Shown: piece by piece, positions 27,179-36,203 of the stretch
Position numbering within the stretch: the first letter of the stretch is position 1
Layout: the number at the start of each line of letters is the position of its first letter
Source of the DNA: JAVJSU01 sp040219275
Lineage (GTDB): Bacteria > Chloroflexota > Anaerolineae > Aggregatilineales > Phototrophicaceae
Assembly (NCBI GenBank): GCA_040219275.1
Contig: JAVJSU010000098.1
Location: 1-59,352 of the forward strand
Length of the DNA stretch: 59,352 nt
Direction of reading: 5' to 3'
Notes under the pieces: model-generated
Databases searched by the model: none
Told to the model about the DNA's origin: nothing
What the model saw: the letters and a program-made list of their open reading frames with translations, nothing else
Position numbers and translations under genes: made by a program

Positions 27179-29983
27179 ATGAGCGAGCAAACTACGCTAT
27201 ACGTCATCCCGCATACGCATTGGGATCGTGAGTGGTACGGGTCATTTCAATTGTTTCGCGTGCGCCTCGTGCGGATGCTAAATAAGCTGATTCATATTCT
27301 GGAAACGAATCCTGAGTACAGCACATTCAATCTGGATGGACAAACGGTCATTCTGGAAGATTATCTGGAAGTGCATCCTGAGCGTCGTGAATTGCTGGTA
27401 CAACTGGTGACAAACAAGCGTTTACTGATCGGTCCCTGGTATATTTTGCCGGATGAATTCCTGAGTAGCGGCGAGAGCCTCGTCCGCAATTTGCTACTGG
27501 GCGATAAAATGGCATCCGAATTCGGGCATCGAATGGACGTTGGTTACATCCCAGATACCTTCGGGCATATCGCGCAATTGCCACAAATTTTGCAAGGCTT
27601 TGACCTCGACAATTGCATGAATATGCGTGGATTAGATTCTGGTGGACGCAAAAGTGAACTGTGGTGGCAATCGCCGGATGGATCACAGGTGTTGTTGCAC
27701 CATATGTCAACGGTGATCGGATATAGTGACCTTGGCGCACTCTCACAGGAGCATCAACGCGCCGCGCATGATTTGCTGGCAACCGCACACTACAAAGCCG
27801 AACGCGCCACGGGCAATGTATTACTCGCCATGCAGGGTGTAGATCATATTGAAGCGCGGGGAGATTTGCCACAGATTATCGCCATCGCCAACGATAATGC
27901 GGATAACATCACTCTGGTGCAAGCCTCTCTGGAAGATTTCTGGGATGCGCTGAAAGCATCGGTTACGGGCAAAGACTTAGAAACCGTTTACGGCGAATTA
28001 CGTGATGTGCCACGTACAGAAGGGAGCATGAATTTTCTGCTTTACAATGTGCTATCGTCACGCGTTGATAACAAACTTAAAAATGCCCAAACGCTCGTTT
28101 CACTGGAAAACTGGGCAGAACCATGGGCGGTCATGGCATGGTTGATGGGTATTGCGGACTATCCACAGGGGCATTTATGGGTCGCGTGGAAGTGGCTTTT
28201 GAAGAATCATCCACATGATTCTATCGGCGGCTGTTCGGTAGATGCGGTGCACCGGCAAATGATGACGCGCTTTGAATGGGCGCAAGAAATTGCAGATGCC
28301 CTCACAGAAGAACGCTTCCGGTTACTGGCGGAAACCCTCGATCTGAGTACGGCTACAAACGAAGAATCGGCGCTGGTCGTCTTCAACGCCTCACCGTGGG
28401 AACGGGACGAGATTATCACCGTCGATATTGACCTGCCAGAATACTGGCTCAAGCAACGCGCACTCGCACATCTGGAGCAACCGCAATCCCCTGCACCGAA
28501 CGCACATTTTCTAGACGTGATTGCCCATACCACGCGAGAACACTGGTATTACGGGATGCCGAATATGCCGTCAATTGATTTTCGTGGGATTGAGATTCGT
28601 TCGCCGGATGGAGAGGCGATTCCCGTACAAATCCACGAAATTCAGACGACAACACAGGCGATTGCGCTGGGATCAGGTCCACGCGGGCAGATGGATATTC
28701 GCAGGGTAAGGGCTTCGTTCAGGGCAAAAATTCCAGCATTAGGCTACATGACCTATTTTGTGAAAACAGACCCCAATCCCCCGCAATGGCAACCTGCACG
28801 GCGGGTCGGATTGCATACTTTAGAGAATGACTTCATGCGCGTGACCGTCAATCCCAACGGCACATTCGATATTCGCACCAACTCTCACAGCTACGAAGGT
28901 CTCGGTTATTTTGAAGATAGTGGCGATAATGGCGATGGCTATACGTTTTCGCCGCCGCGTAGCAATCGCATTTACAGTACATTGGGCGCACAGACTCGCA
29001 TTCAGCGCATTGGCGATGATGTCGGCGTGCAACACATACGGATCGACTATGATTTTTCCGTCCCCGTCAGCCTCAATGATAAGCGTGATGAGCGGCGTGC
29101 ACAACTCGTCAGCATTTCCATACGTGTTGATCTGATCCTACGTGATGACAGTCCTCGCCTTGAAATTGAACTGACCATCGACAATCGCGCCAGAGATCAT
29201 CGTCTACGAATGCGCTTCCCAACAGGATTACAAACCCTGACGCACGCAAGCAGTGCCATGCAATTTGATGTCATGACGCGTCCCATTGAACCACAACCGA
29301 TTCAGCATGGCGAATGGTGGGTAGAAGATCCGCCGCGCACGTTCCCGATGCACGGATGGATGGATGTCAGTGACAAAAACACGCAAGCGGATGTGGTGGG
29401 GCTGGGTGTACTTGCAGAAGGGTTGTATGAATTCGGCGTTGAGCGAGTTGACGCAGACCATGAAATCGCCCTGACGATACTCAGAGCCGTCGGTTATCTG
29501 GGTGCACGCAACGACCCTACGACGATCATCGGCGGGGCAGGACCGGGCATCCCCACACCTGAAGCACAACTCCAAACACAATTACATTATCGTATGGCGT
29601 TATATCCCCATATCGGAACATGGTCAGATGCACAAATTATCAGGCAATCACAGGAATTTCATACGATGCCGCGTTGTGTGATAGCTACCGTGCATGAGGG
29701 TACACAACCAACACAAAGTACAGGGTTACAAATAGAGTCTGAACAAGTCGTCGTCAATAGCATTAAACAATCTGAGGATGGGACATCGGTGATTGTGCGC
29801 CTCTACAACCCGACGCTACAAGCACAATCAGCGCGTTTGACGATGCCAAAACCGATTCAATCAGCGTCGATTGTCACGCTACGAGAGCGAAACTTACAAG
29901 CATTAGAGGTACAGGCAGATGATAGTGTTGTCGTTACTGTACCGATCAAAAAGATTATGACGATCAGCCTCAAGCATGATTAA
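27179..29983 (+). CDS. Alpha-mannosidase, GH38
   Basis: 934 residues. GH38 enzymes are zinc-dependent retaining alpha-mannosidases, including the mannosylglycerate hydrolases. The N-terminal alpha/beta barrel shows the zinc site VIPHTHWDREWYGSF (His and Asp), the nucleophile Asp in VGYIPDTFGHIAQLP, and the later zinc/structural motif KNHPHDSIGGCSVDAVHRQM. The middle three-helix bundle and the C-terminal beta-sandwich domains (from about residue 400, VVFNASPWERDEI) are complete, so length is normal. AAGGAG precedes the ATG by six bases. There is no signal peptide; it acts on imported mannosides. Coupled to the GH52-like gene (9-base gap), it closes the second sugar operon. Mannosylglycerate, a compatible solute, is a possible substrate but not demonstrated. 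Confidence 0.92.
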   Translation: MSEQTTLYVIPHTHWDREWYGSFQLFRVRLVRMLNKLIHILETNPEYSTFNLDGQTVILEDYLEVHPERRELLVQLVTNKRLLIGPWYILPDEFLSSGESLVRNLLLGDKMASEFGHRMDVGYIPDTFGHIAQLPQILQGFDLDNCMNMRGLDSGGRKSELWWQSPDGSQVLLHHMSTVIGYSDLGALSQEHQRAAHDLLATAHYKAERATGNVLLAMQGVDHIEARGDLPQIIAIANDNADNITLVQASLEDFWDALKASVTGKDLETVYGELRDVPRTEGSMNFLLYNVLSSRVDNKLKNAQTLVSLENWAEPWAVMAWLMGIADYPQGHLWVAWKWLLKNHPHDSIGGCSVDAVHRQMMTRFEWAQEIADALTEERFRLLAETLDLSTATNEESALVVFNASPWERDEIITVDIDLPEYWLKQRALAHLEQPQSPAPNAHFLDVIAHTTREHWYYGMPNMPSIDFRGIEIRSPDGEAIPVQIHEIQTTTQAIALGSGPRGQMDIRRVRASFRAKIPALGYMTYFVKTDPNPPQWQPARRVGLHTLENDFMRVTVNPNGTFDIRTNSHSYEGLGYFEDSGDNGDGYTFSPPRSNRIYSTLGAQTRIQRIGDDVGVQHIRIDYDFSVPVSLNDKRDERRAQLVSISIRVDLILRDDSPRLEIELTIDNRARDHRLRMRFPTGLQTLTHASSAMQFDVMTRPIEPQPIQHGEWWVEDPPRTFPMHGWMDVSDKNTQADVVGLGVLAEGLYEFGVERVDADHEIALTILRAVGYLGARNDPTTIIGGAGPGIPTPEAQLQTQLHYRMALYPHIGTWSDAQIIRQSQEFHTMPRCVIATVHEGTQPTQSTGLQIESEQVVVNSIKQSEDGTSVIVRLYNPTLQAQSARLTMPKPIQSASIVTLRERNLQALEVQADDSVVVTVPIKKIMTISLKHD

Positions 29984-30239
29984 CATTCTGTTCGAAGTTT
30001 GGTGCTTGTATTCCCGTTGACGCATAGGGGGCAACAGCCGCTTCAACGGGGCGAACACTTTCTATGGGCGGTGCCATCCCCCAAAATCATAGATACCAGA
30101 AACGTGCGTCTTCCTCGAGTCATTCGAAAGCACGGGCGCATGACACGATTATGGGTAGCAGGGGACTGCCATCCGGATGGATCTGGTGGAACGTGTGCAG
30201 GGGCGGTTTATGTGGGAGCGGCGGGAGCATCCACTGGCC

Positions 30240-30529
30240 TTTACCGTGAAAAGCTCATAAAGCGCAGAATCGCCAGCAGTCTCGATCTGGAACGTTTACC
30301 CGACGGCATCCAGGTCACGACGACAGGCTTGCTGGTGGTGCATCAAGCGCCGCACACAGCGAAAGGCTTCCAATTTCTGACCCTAGAAGACGAATTCGGC
30401 TTCATCAACGTGATCGTGCGTCCATCGGTAGAAGCTGAGTTCCGGCAGGTCATCCGTACAGGTGGAATCCTCACCGTGCGCGGGAAGCTCCAGCAAGAGG
30501 GTGCAGTTACCAATGTGAAGGGAGTATGA
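30240..30529 (+). pseudogene. C-terminal fragment of error-prone DNA polymerase DnaE2
   Basis: The translated segment LERLPDGIQVTTTGLLVVHQ, then APHTAKGFQFLTLEDEFGFI and VIVRPSVEAEFRQVIRTGGI, closely follows the C-terminal OB-fold of DnaE2/ImuC (AGLVVVRQRPGTAKG, FLTLEDETGLVNVVV). No upstream polymerase domains exist; the frame before it (from 29999) is not recognisable and is probably noncoding. The homology ends at EGAVTNV and runs into the ribosome site of the next gene, so the fragment is cut at both ends. It is a relic and not functional. It marks a recombination junction between the mannosidase operon and the TPR gene. Confidence 0.7.
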
Positions 30530-31471
30530 ACCTTTCGTAAAATTGTACTGTTATTCTGGGTTTTGGTACTGGGACGTATGCTATTTCTCATTCCACAAGC
30601 ATACGCTCAGGTTCAGAGTCTTTCGCTCTATCGGCTTACTCAAGAAGCCAATGAACGTTATGATGCGCGAGATGACGAAGAAGCAATTGCCTTATATTCT
30701 CAGGTGCTTGAAATTCGTCCCACTTCTGCCGATGCGCTTTTTGGTCGTGGCTTATCCTATTTACGTACGCGGAATTTCGAACTTTCTCTCAACGACTTTC
30801 AGTCAATCATTGCCAATAACTCGCAGTCTATGGCTGGACGTATAGGCTCCGCATATGCTTACATGAACCTCTTTGAATTTTCTCTGACAGACGAGATGTT
30901 GACTGAAGCAGAGAATATTTCTCCAGAAGCGTTTGATATTCTGGTGGCGCGCGGCTACTTTAATATCCGGACCACCAAATACGAAGCGGCGTTAGTGAAT
31001 TTTGAACAACTACACGATCTGTATCCACTTTCACCCACCACGTCCGATGAAATTGGAATTGGTTATGTTCTTTTGCAGTCCCGTTCGCCTGATCTTATTG
31101 GCGTTGATTCTGAAGAAGAATTACTCGATGCCGCCGAAGCAGTTTTTCGGGAAACCGTTGAGACAAAACCGACAATTGCTGATACCTATATCGGGTGGGG
31201 CTACACATTACTCCGCCAGAATGAAGTGCCCAGTGCCTTGGGAGTCTTCGAGTCCGTCTTATTTGTCAATCCGACTTCGCTCACAGTCTACACGGGACTC
31301 GGTTATGCGAGTTTGCGAGCCGGGAATTTGGATCGTGCAATCGAGGGATTGAATGTGGCTCTGGCGAGTAATGCGCGGAGTGTAGACGCTTACGTTGGGC
31401 GTGCATTAACCTACTTAAGACAGGATGGATATTATGTCGGCGATACGGGCAGATTTACAGGCGACAATGAA
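30526..31471 (+). pseudogene. TPR-repeat exported protein, frameshifted at the start and cut at the 3' end
   Basis: The body (from about 30600) is a string of tetratricopeptide units (RYDARDDEEAIALYSQVLEI, TSADALFGRGLSYLRTRNFE, NPTSLTVYTGLGYASLRAGN). The only ATG with a ribosome site (GAAGGGAGTATG at 30526) runs into TAA after four codons. Removing one base in the ACC at 30530-30532 joins it to an ideal signal peptide (MNFRKIVLLFWVLVLG, then PQAYAQ). So a one-base insertion seems to have broken the start; a weaker in-frame ATG at 30578 would keep only half the signal. At the 3' end the TPR sequence turns into an IS3-type transposase tail near 31472. Both ends are damaged, so the gene is probably inactive. 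Its former role is unknown. Confidence 0.7.
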
Positions 31472-31625
31472 CGTAAAATCTTCAGCTATATCATGGGCTT
31501 TTACAATCGCAAGCGCATACATTCAGCACTGGACTACCAGAGTCCACATCAATATGAGCAACAATCCGTGAGACTTTCTCTCTGTCTACATAAACGGGGC
31601 ATTGGTAGGGCTTGAAAATGCTTTA
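31472..31625 (+). mobile_element. Right-end remnant of an IS3-family insertion sequence
   Basis: In frame with the TPR gene, the translation changes to IFSYIMGFYNRKRIHSALDY followed by QSPHQYE, the C-terminal signature of IS3-family OrfB transposases (FYNRKRxHSALxYxSPxxYE). The catalytic DDE core is absent. Downstream, CTGTCTACATAAACGGGG resembles the terminal region that follows OrfB in such elements, but I cannot define the inverted repeat exactly. The remnant is about 150 bases and has fused to the TPR gene, removing its natural C-terminus. Confidence 0.75.
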
Positions 31626-31633
31626 AACGGATT

Positions 31634-32128
31634 TTACTGATCCATATCTTGATCGGGATAGACTACATTAATAATATCATCAACAGTCTTATAAAGTAAA
31701 ATGATGGTTCCTACGCTCAATGCCGACAATAATCCAGAACTAAAGATAACTACGTAATACACCGCAGAAAACCACGCTTTCAGATTATCATTCTCTGTTA
31801 TTGGCATCGTCAAGATCAATAATATGGTTACAGATAAAATCAATAGTAGGGTACACAAGCGTGCAATGAGTTTAATTTCTTTATAGAAACGTGCATCAAA
31901 ATCATTATTCAACCTATGAGCAAACCCAACTGTCGTCAATAACAGAGATATTATCGTGGCAGACGCAGTGATAATCGCAAAACATAGAGTCCGTAATGAA
32001 GGTGCCATTGCCTCAATAAGAGACCGCGCCTGCGTATCCGAATAGATACCTCCAATTAAGAGCGCTAAGCCAGATGCCATTACAAAAATTATAAAACCAC
32101 CCATAAATGCCCATTTTTCCGAAGACAT
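31634..32128 (-). CDS. Four-helix membrane protein of unknown function
   Basis: 164 residues with four strongly hydrophobic segments: about 7-27 (FMGGFIIFVMASGLALLIGG), 46-68 (LCFAIITASATIISLLLTTV), 90-108 (LCTLLLILSVTILLILTM) and 122-144 (YVVIFSSGLLSALSVGTIIL). No catalytic or ligand motif is seen. It follows the APP1-type phosphatase gene by 13 bases on the same strand, so the two are probably cotranscribed and may share a role at the membrane. It ends directly beside the IS3 remnant, close to what looks like the left edge of an AT-rich block. Confidence 0.6.
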   Translation of the reverse strand: MSSEKWAFMGGFIIFVMASGLALLIGGIYSDTQARSLIEAMAPSLRTLCFAIITASATIISLLLTTVGFAHRLNNDFDARFYKEIKLIARLCTLLLILSVTILLILTMPITENDNLKAWFSAVYYVVIFSSGLLSALSVGTIILLYKTVDDIINVVYPDQDMDQ

Positions 32129-32141
32129 ATTGATTTAACCT

Positions 32142-33290
32142 TTACCCGGTTTGTATTTCACCGTTTATCTCTAGAGTAATTTCTTGTATAGCTTCAGGAA
32201 GAATTATTCCTATTTCATTAGCATGTTGAGCGGCTTGCAGACTATCTTTGAGTAAAATGAGCGGTATATCATGTTCTATTTTTAAACTTTGCGCGAGGTC
32301 AATAATCATTTTTTGACGCGTAGCTGAAGTATTTACATCGCGCACATAAATTGCACGGATCCGTGTTGGATACATAATAGCGATTTCGTAATAAATTTTT
32401 GCATCATGTTGCGTGCTATCACCGATAAGAACAAATGGTAAGTTTGGATACATCGACATAATTTCTTTGATGGCACTTAACTTATGGGCACTATGGGCTT
32501 GCGTAACCCATTTTCCTTTATTAAGCCCGAAGTCTTGTAGAAAAAGTGGACCTAAGGGAATTTTTTTGAGGGCTAAAAAATCTGTCAAAAGATCATAGAG
32601 ATTCCACGGACTGCTACTCACATAAAAGATTGGATTGCGTGAATTACGCGTCCCTATTTGGAGTGCGCGGTATAAGGCGGCAACCCCTGTAAAAGGTAAG
32701 CGCGTATGTGCGTTCTGCAAAAACGTGTTTTTAGCTAAGTTAATAATGCTAGATACATCGGAATGAATAACAGTGTCATCAAGATCACTGATAACACCAT
32801 ATTCAGCATCTGAAGGAGGGCATAGTATTTCAACATATGTGCTTATTTCATCCTCCTGCGGTTTAAAATAGTGGGGTGCGCTTACAAGACGTAATTGGAC
32901 TTCAAAGTCATCGCAATGCGTATCACGAGATGAATCTTCAATTTCAAGTTGTATATCAAAAAAACCTTCATCATCCGCAACAAACTGCATCGTATGATCG
33001 CCAAATTGTGCGTCGAGAACAGCGAACGGTATTTCATCAGTTTCAAACCGCTGATACGTATTCAATAGATTTCGCCATAACGTATCTCTATCACTTAATT
33101 GCATAACGTGATCCTGCATGACCCGTCCTCTAATGCAAATTACATTGTCATTTCCGTATGCCTGATAGATTTGGATGATAATCTCATCATCATCTAACTG
33201 TAAATGATTTTTAAGCCGCTGACGAAGTGTGTCAAAGGTTTGTTCTACTTCGCTGGTAACGGCTCGAAGATGTTGAAACCATTGTTTCAC
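32142..33290 (-). CDS. APP1-type (DUF2183) phosphatidate phosphatase-like protein
   Basis: 382 residues. The C-terminal half carries the HAD-type catalytic motif of App1/LNS2 phosphatases, VISDLDDTVIHSDVSS (DxDxT), with later motifs FYVSSSPWNLYDLL (Ser motif II), LNKGKW, HKLSAIKEIM (Lys) and LIGDSTQHDAKIY (GDS-D). In yeast, App1 dephosphorylates phosphatidic acid; bacterial members are poorly studied. The N-terminal half (about 1-150) is a beta-rich domain with GRVMQDHVMQ. The start is a GTG whose GTGA overlaps the stop of a 63-codon frame upstream, a sign of coupling. No signal peptide, so it is a cytosolic or membrane-associated lipid phosphatase. Being in a block with envelope-glucan and stress genes fits a role in membrane lipid adjustment; this is inference. 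Confidence 0.85.
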   Translation of the reverse strand: MKQWFQHLRAVTSEVEQTFDTLRQRLKNHLQLDDDEIIIQIYQAYGNDNVICIRGRVMQDHVMQLSDRDTLWRNLLNTYQRFETDEIPFAVLDAQFGDHTMQFVADDEGFFDIQLEIEDSSRDTHCDDFEVQLRLVSAPHYFKPQEDEISTYVEILCPPSDAEYGVISDLDDTVIHSDVSSIINLAKNTFLQNAHTRLPFTGVAALYRALQIGTRNSRNPIFYVSSSPWNLYDLLTDFLALKKIPLGPLFLQDFGLNKGKWVTQAHSAHKLSAIKEIMSMYPNLPFVLIGDSTQHDAKIYYEIAIMYPTRIRAIYVRDVNTSATRQKMIIDLAQSLKIEHDIPLILLKDSLQAAQHANEIGIILPEAIQEITLEINGEIQTG

Positions 33291-33478
33291 AGGTATTTTT
33301 CCCTTAAATATTTAACTATTAGTCTACTAAACAGGAAATCACTATAAATGTTTTGGTCGTAAATTACATGGGTAGGGTGGCTCAAATTATGGTTTATATA
33401 ATTTTGGAGTCTCTTTCTATAGTCTGTCACCATATCGAAAGACACCTCCCTTAATGTTCTTGTAGAACTTTTCGGCAT
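33287..33478 (-). CDS. Small basic hypothetical protein coupled to the APP1-type gene
   Basis: A 63-codon frame from ATG at 33478 with AGGA four bases upstream. Its TGA overlaps the GTG start of the phosphatase gene (GTGA). The product is basic and rich in Tyr, Arg and Leu (TRTLREVSFDMVTDYRKRLQ, then SRLIVKYLREKYL) and matches nothing I recognise. The overlap and ribosome site argue for real translation, perhaps as a leader that couples expression of the phosphatase. Lack of homology keeps confidence low. Confidence 0.35.
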   Translation of the reverse strand: MPKSSTRTLREVSFDMVTDYRKRLQNYINHNLSHPTHVIYDQNIYSDFLFSRLIVKYLREKYL

Positions 33479-33866
33479 CTGATCCTACAAAAATCAGTAG
33501 AACACATGACCACTTGACCTATAAAAATTACCGCCATTTGTATCATTCATAATGTTGCACATTTCGTTAGATTTATAAGGGGGTTGAGTTTAATCGGAGA
33601 AGTGGCATCAGGTGCAGGCGGCACAAGTAACACAATCGCTAAAGTTGCTACCTCTAAGCTAACGCGCACTGGCTAAAATCTCTACTTAAGCAGGTTATTC
33701 TTACCCACTACGTATAAAGGAAACTGCTTCAGTGAGATTATATCCACGTACTCACTACCGCAGTCACGCTTTAGCAACAATAAGTATTCTCAGAATACAA
33801 AGAGATACTAAAGAATATCGTAACAGAAACCTCATTTCCGTCGATTTTGGATAGAAAGTAAGAAAT
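33479..33866. other. Divergent intergenic region
   Basis: About 390 AT-rich bases between the APP1-type run (minus) and the DUF1232 gene (plus). A start-less frame ending in TAA at 33674-33676 reads GEVASGAGGTSNTIAKVATS; it has no ribosome site and no recognisable family. Promoters for both directions are expected here, but I could not fix them. No RNA gene or clear inverted repeat was found. Confidence 0.3.
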
Positions 33867-34145
33867 ATGTTTGGCAAATTAATCACACTATTATGGACAG
33901 CACGTAAACGTATCAGATTAATTTCATCACTTGTGCAAGATGAACGTATTCCGCTGTGGCAACGGGCTATTCCTTTTCTGCCACTCATTTACATATTTTC
34001 TCCACTCAATTTCATCACTTTAGCCATTCCATTCTTCGGACAACTTGATGATGTAGTTCTCCTTCTATTAGCTATGGATTTATTCGAAAATACTGTCGAA
34101 AAAAGTATTATCGATGAACATATTGAGCGCCATAAGGAGAATTAA
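33867..34145 (+). CDS. DUF1232 (YkvA-like) small membrane protein
   Basis: 92 residues. The centre carries the DUF1232 signature: IPLWQRAIPFLPLIYIFSPL, then the short acidic PFFGQLDDVVLLLLAMDLF, matching the family pattern of a proline-rich hydrophobic hairpin followed by GxLDDxxxL. DUF1232 proteins are small membrane proteins of unknown biochemical role. Here it starts the plus-strand stress block, 50 bases before topoisomerase IB, and is probably cotranscribed with it. Normal length; ATG chosen because it is the first in frame. Confidence 0.8.
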   Translation: MFGKLITLLWTARKRIRLISSLVQDERIPLWQRAIPFLPLIYIFSPLNFITLAIPFFGQLDDVVLLLLAMDLFENTVEKSIIDEHIERHKEN

Positions 34146-34195
34146 AAATGACTTTTCCCAATGCCATACTTTAAGAATGGTGGTATTGCTTAAAT

Positions 34196-35197
34196 ATGTC
34201 ACGCTTACGATATGTTTCAACAGACGATCCCCGTTACAAACGCAAGCGGTGTGGACGCGGATTCACTTATGTGGATATAGAAGGTGAAACAATAAAAGAT
34301 TCTAAATTACGAGAGTGGATTGAATCGATTGTTATTCCACCGGCATGGACAGATGTTTGGATTAGCACCCATAAAAATGGTCATGTTCTGGCTACAGGAC
34401 GAGATGATAAAGGGCGCAAACAATATCGCTATCATCCTGACTGGCAAAAAAAACGTAATGAAAAAAAGTTTGAGCACCTCAAAGAATTCGGTCAATGTTT
34501 GCCAAAATTACGGGAAGTCACCGATAGCCATTTACGTAAAAAAAGTATTTCGCGTGAACGTGTGCTTGCCGCTATTGTTCGGTTATTAGAAGCTACGCTT
34601 ATCCGAATTGGCAACGAGGAGTATGCACAGAAGAATGACTCTTATGGATTAACAACCCTAACAGACGATCATGCAAACGTGAAAGGTGGAAAGATCACAT
34701 TTGACTTTGTTGGCAAAAGTGGTAAAGAGCATATTGTTACCTTAAATGACAAACGACTGGCTCGGATTGTCAAATATTGTCAGGATATTCCTGGCTATGA
34801 ATTATTTCAATATTATGACGACGATGGAACTCATCAGACTATTGATTCTTCCGATGTAAATACCTATCTTCAGGAAATCACTGGAAAAGATTTTACCGCT
34901 AAGGTATTTCGTACATGGGGAGGGTCTACATTAGCAATCAAATATTTATGTGAAAATTGTGAACATTCTGATACTAAGACTGCCTCGCAGGGGTGCATTG
35001 AACATGTGGCAAACGCTTTAGGTAACACAAAAGCTGTAAGCCAAAATTATTATGTACATCCCATTATTCTGGAGGCGCATGTAAACGGAAATTTAAGTGA
35101 AATTTACGGAAAGTTTCAATTGGAGTCGAGCCAATCTGAGTATGAGTTGACACCCGAAGAACGTACTTTGTTGCATTTAATCGCACAGACAAAATAA
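34196..35197 (+). CDS. DNA topoisomerase IB (poxvirus/eukaryote-like)
   Basis: 333 residues, typical for bacterial type IB enzymes that relax positive and negative supercoils through a 3'-phosphotyrosine. Seen: the N-terminal DNA-binding region RYVSTDDPRYKRKRCGRGFT and IPPAWTDVWISTHKNGH; catalytic region LIRIGNEEYAQKNDSYGLTT (Arg), KSGKEH (Lys-containing loop), VFRTWGGSTLA (Arg) and the nucleophile Tyr in KAVSQNYYVHP. All key residues appear intact. In bacteria this enzyme is accessory and scattered, often spread by transfer. It lies between two small conserved-unknown genes in an AT-rich block with a universal stress protein, consistent with a stress-related acquired module; that context role is inference. 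Confidence 0.93.
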   Translation: MSRLRYVSTDDPRYKRKRCGRGFTYVDIEGETIKDSKLREWIESIVIPPAWTDVWISTHKNGHVLATGRDDKGRKQYRYHPDWQKKRNEKKFEHLKEFGQCLPKLREVTDSHLRKKSISRERVLAAIVRLLEATLIRIGNEEYAQKNDSYGLTTLTDDHANVKGGKITFDFVGKSGKEHIVTLNDKRLARIVKYCQDIPGYELFQYYDDDGTHQTIDSSDVNTYLQEITGKDFTAKVFRTWGGSTLAIKYLCENCEHSDTKTASQGCIEHVANALGNTKAVSQNYYVHPIILEAHVNGNLSEIYGKFQLESSQSEYELTPEERTLLHLIAQTK

Positions 35198-35214
35198 CAG
35201 GTCAATATTTGATT

Positions 35215-35946
35215 ATGATTGTTAATTCCTTGAAAGATGGTTGGGAAATTATTTACCAGCGCTCACATGCTAATTTAGCGGCAATATTAGTGGCGGCATG
35301 GCAAGAGAAATCGCACGTTTCACGCTGGACAGAACTTGTTATTGCCACTGCACAACATGACGATCAAGAAATGTTCTGGTCAGAGTCCATACATCTTACA
35401 GACATTGGAGCACCCTTAGATTTTACTCAGGGTGAATTAAACACCACCCGGATGCAGGCACAATTCGTGATAGATAATGCGTATAGACAGGGATTATGGA
35501 TTGCATTGCTTATCTCTTGCCACAATAGCTTCCTCTATGAACCATTAAGAGGTAAAGATAAAGCGTTAGACGATTTTTTAGATCAACAACGGCAAAATCA
35601 GAAGAAGTGGCGCAAAAAGCTCGGCTACTCTCAACAAAAAGTGGATGAAGCCTATTCATTTTTACGTTGGGCAGATCGGATGTCGTTGATTTTATGTCGT
35701 AGAGAAGTCCCTGAACGTGAAAGAGCATTAGATGTCGCTCCCGATAGTACCGGGCAGATGATTCGTGTAATGGAATGCGAAGATGGGAACCTCACGCTTT
35801 TACCCTGGGTGTTTGAGAAAGATGAGCTAACCGTCTCCATTGAAGTGCGTCGGTTACAACAATTGAAGTTTAATGATGAAAAAGCCTTTCAAAAAGCTTT
35901 AGCTAATGCAGATATAGAAACGCGGGAATGGTGTTTTAAGATGTAA
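35215..35946 (+). CDS. DUF3891 family protein
   Basis: 243 residues from the ATG at 35215 (a TTG six bases earlier is also in frame). Pattern of DUF3891: near N-terminal HANLAAILVAAWQ, then VIATAQHDDQEMFW (histidine/aspartate pair, HDD), LLISCHNSFLYEPL, and the central LRWADRMSLILCRREVP. The conserved H/D residues hint at a metal-dependent, HD-domain-like hydrolase fold, but no activity is known to me. No signal or membrane segment. It follows topoisomerase IB by 17 bases and is probably in the same transcript. Confidence 0.75.
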   Translation: MIVNSLKDGWEIIYQRSHANLAAILVAAWQEKSHVSRWTELVIATAQHDDQEMFWSESIHLTDIGAPLDFTQGELNTTRMQAQFVIDNAYRQGLWIALLISCHNSFLYEPLRGKDKALDDFLDQQRQNQKKWRKKLGYSQQKVDEAYSFLRWADRMSLILCRREVPERERALDVAPDSTGQMIRVMECEDGNLTLLPWVFEKDELTVSIEVRRLQQLKFNDEKAFQKALANADIETREWCFKM

Positions 35947-36203
35947 TGAGTTGAGTAACACGATAATCAATTCATCTGTTTTATTCGTAATCCTTATACA
36001 CGATTTTCCCTTATTGATTGAGGCATTATGCTATTAGGACAATTTCAGGAGTATCTATTCCCCCACTTGACCCATGTCTAAATACTCAATTTTGAGTATG
36101 CTAATAACAATGTGACATGCGACCTTATACTTCATCACTTCTGTCAACGGTGTCCCATATCCGCGACCTACTGGTCAATAAGACAAAGAGAAGAGAATAA
36201 GCG

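Noticed and set aside
29999..30240. Open frame before the DnaE2 fragment as part of a 176-residue protein
   Set aside because: Its first 90 codons show no recognisable domain and unlikely composition; only the C-terminal part matches DnaE2, so it is treated as chance extension.
33540..33676. Frame reading GEVASGAGGTSNTIAKVATS as a small gene
   Set aside because: No start codon, no ribosome site, low complexity and no recognised family.
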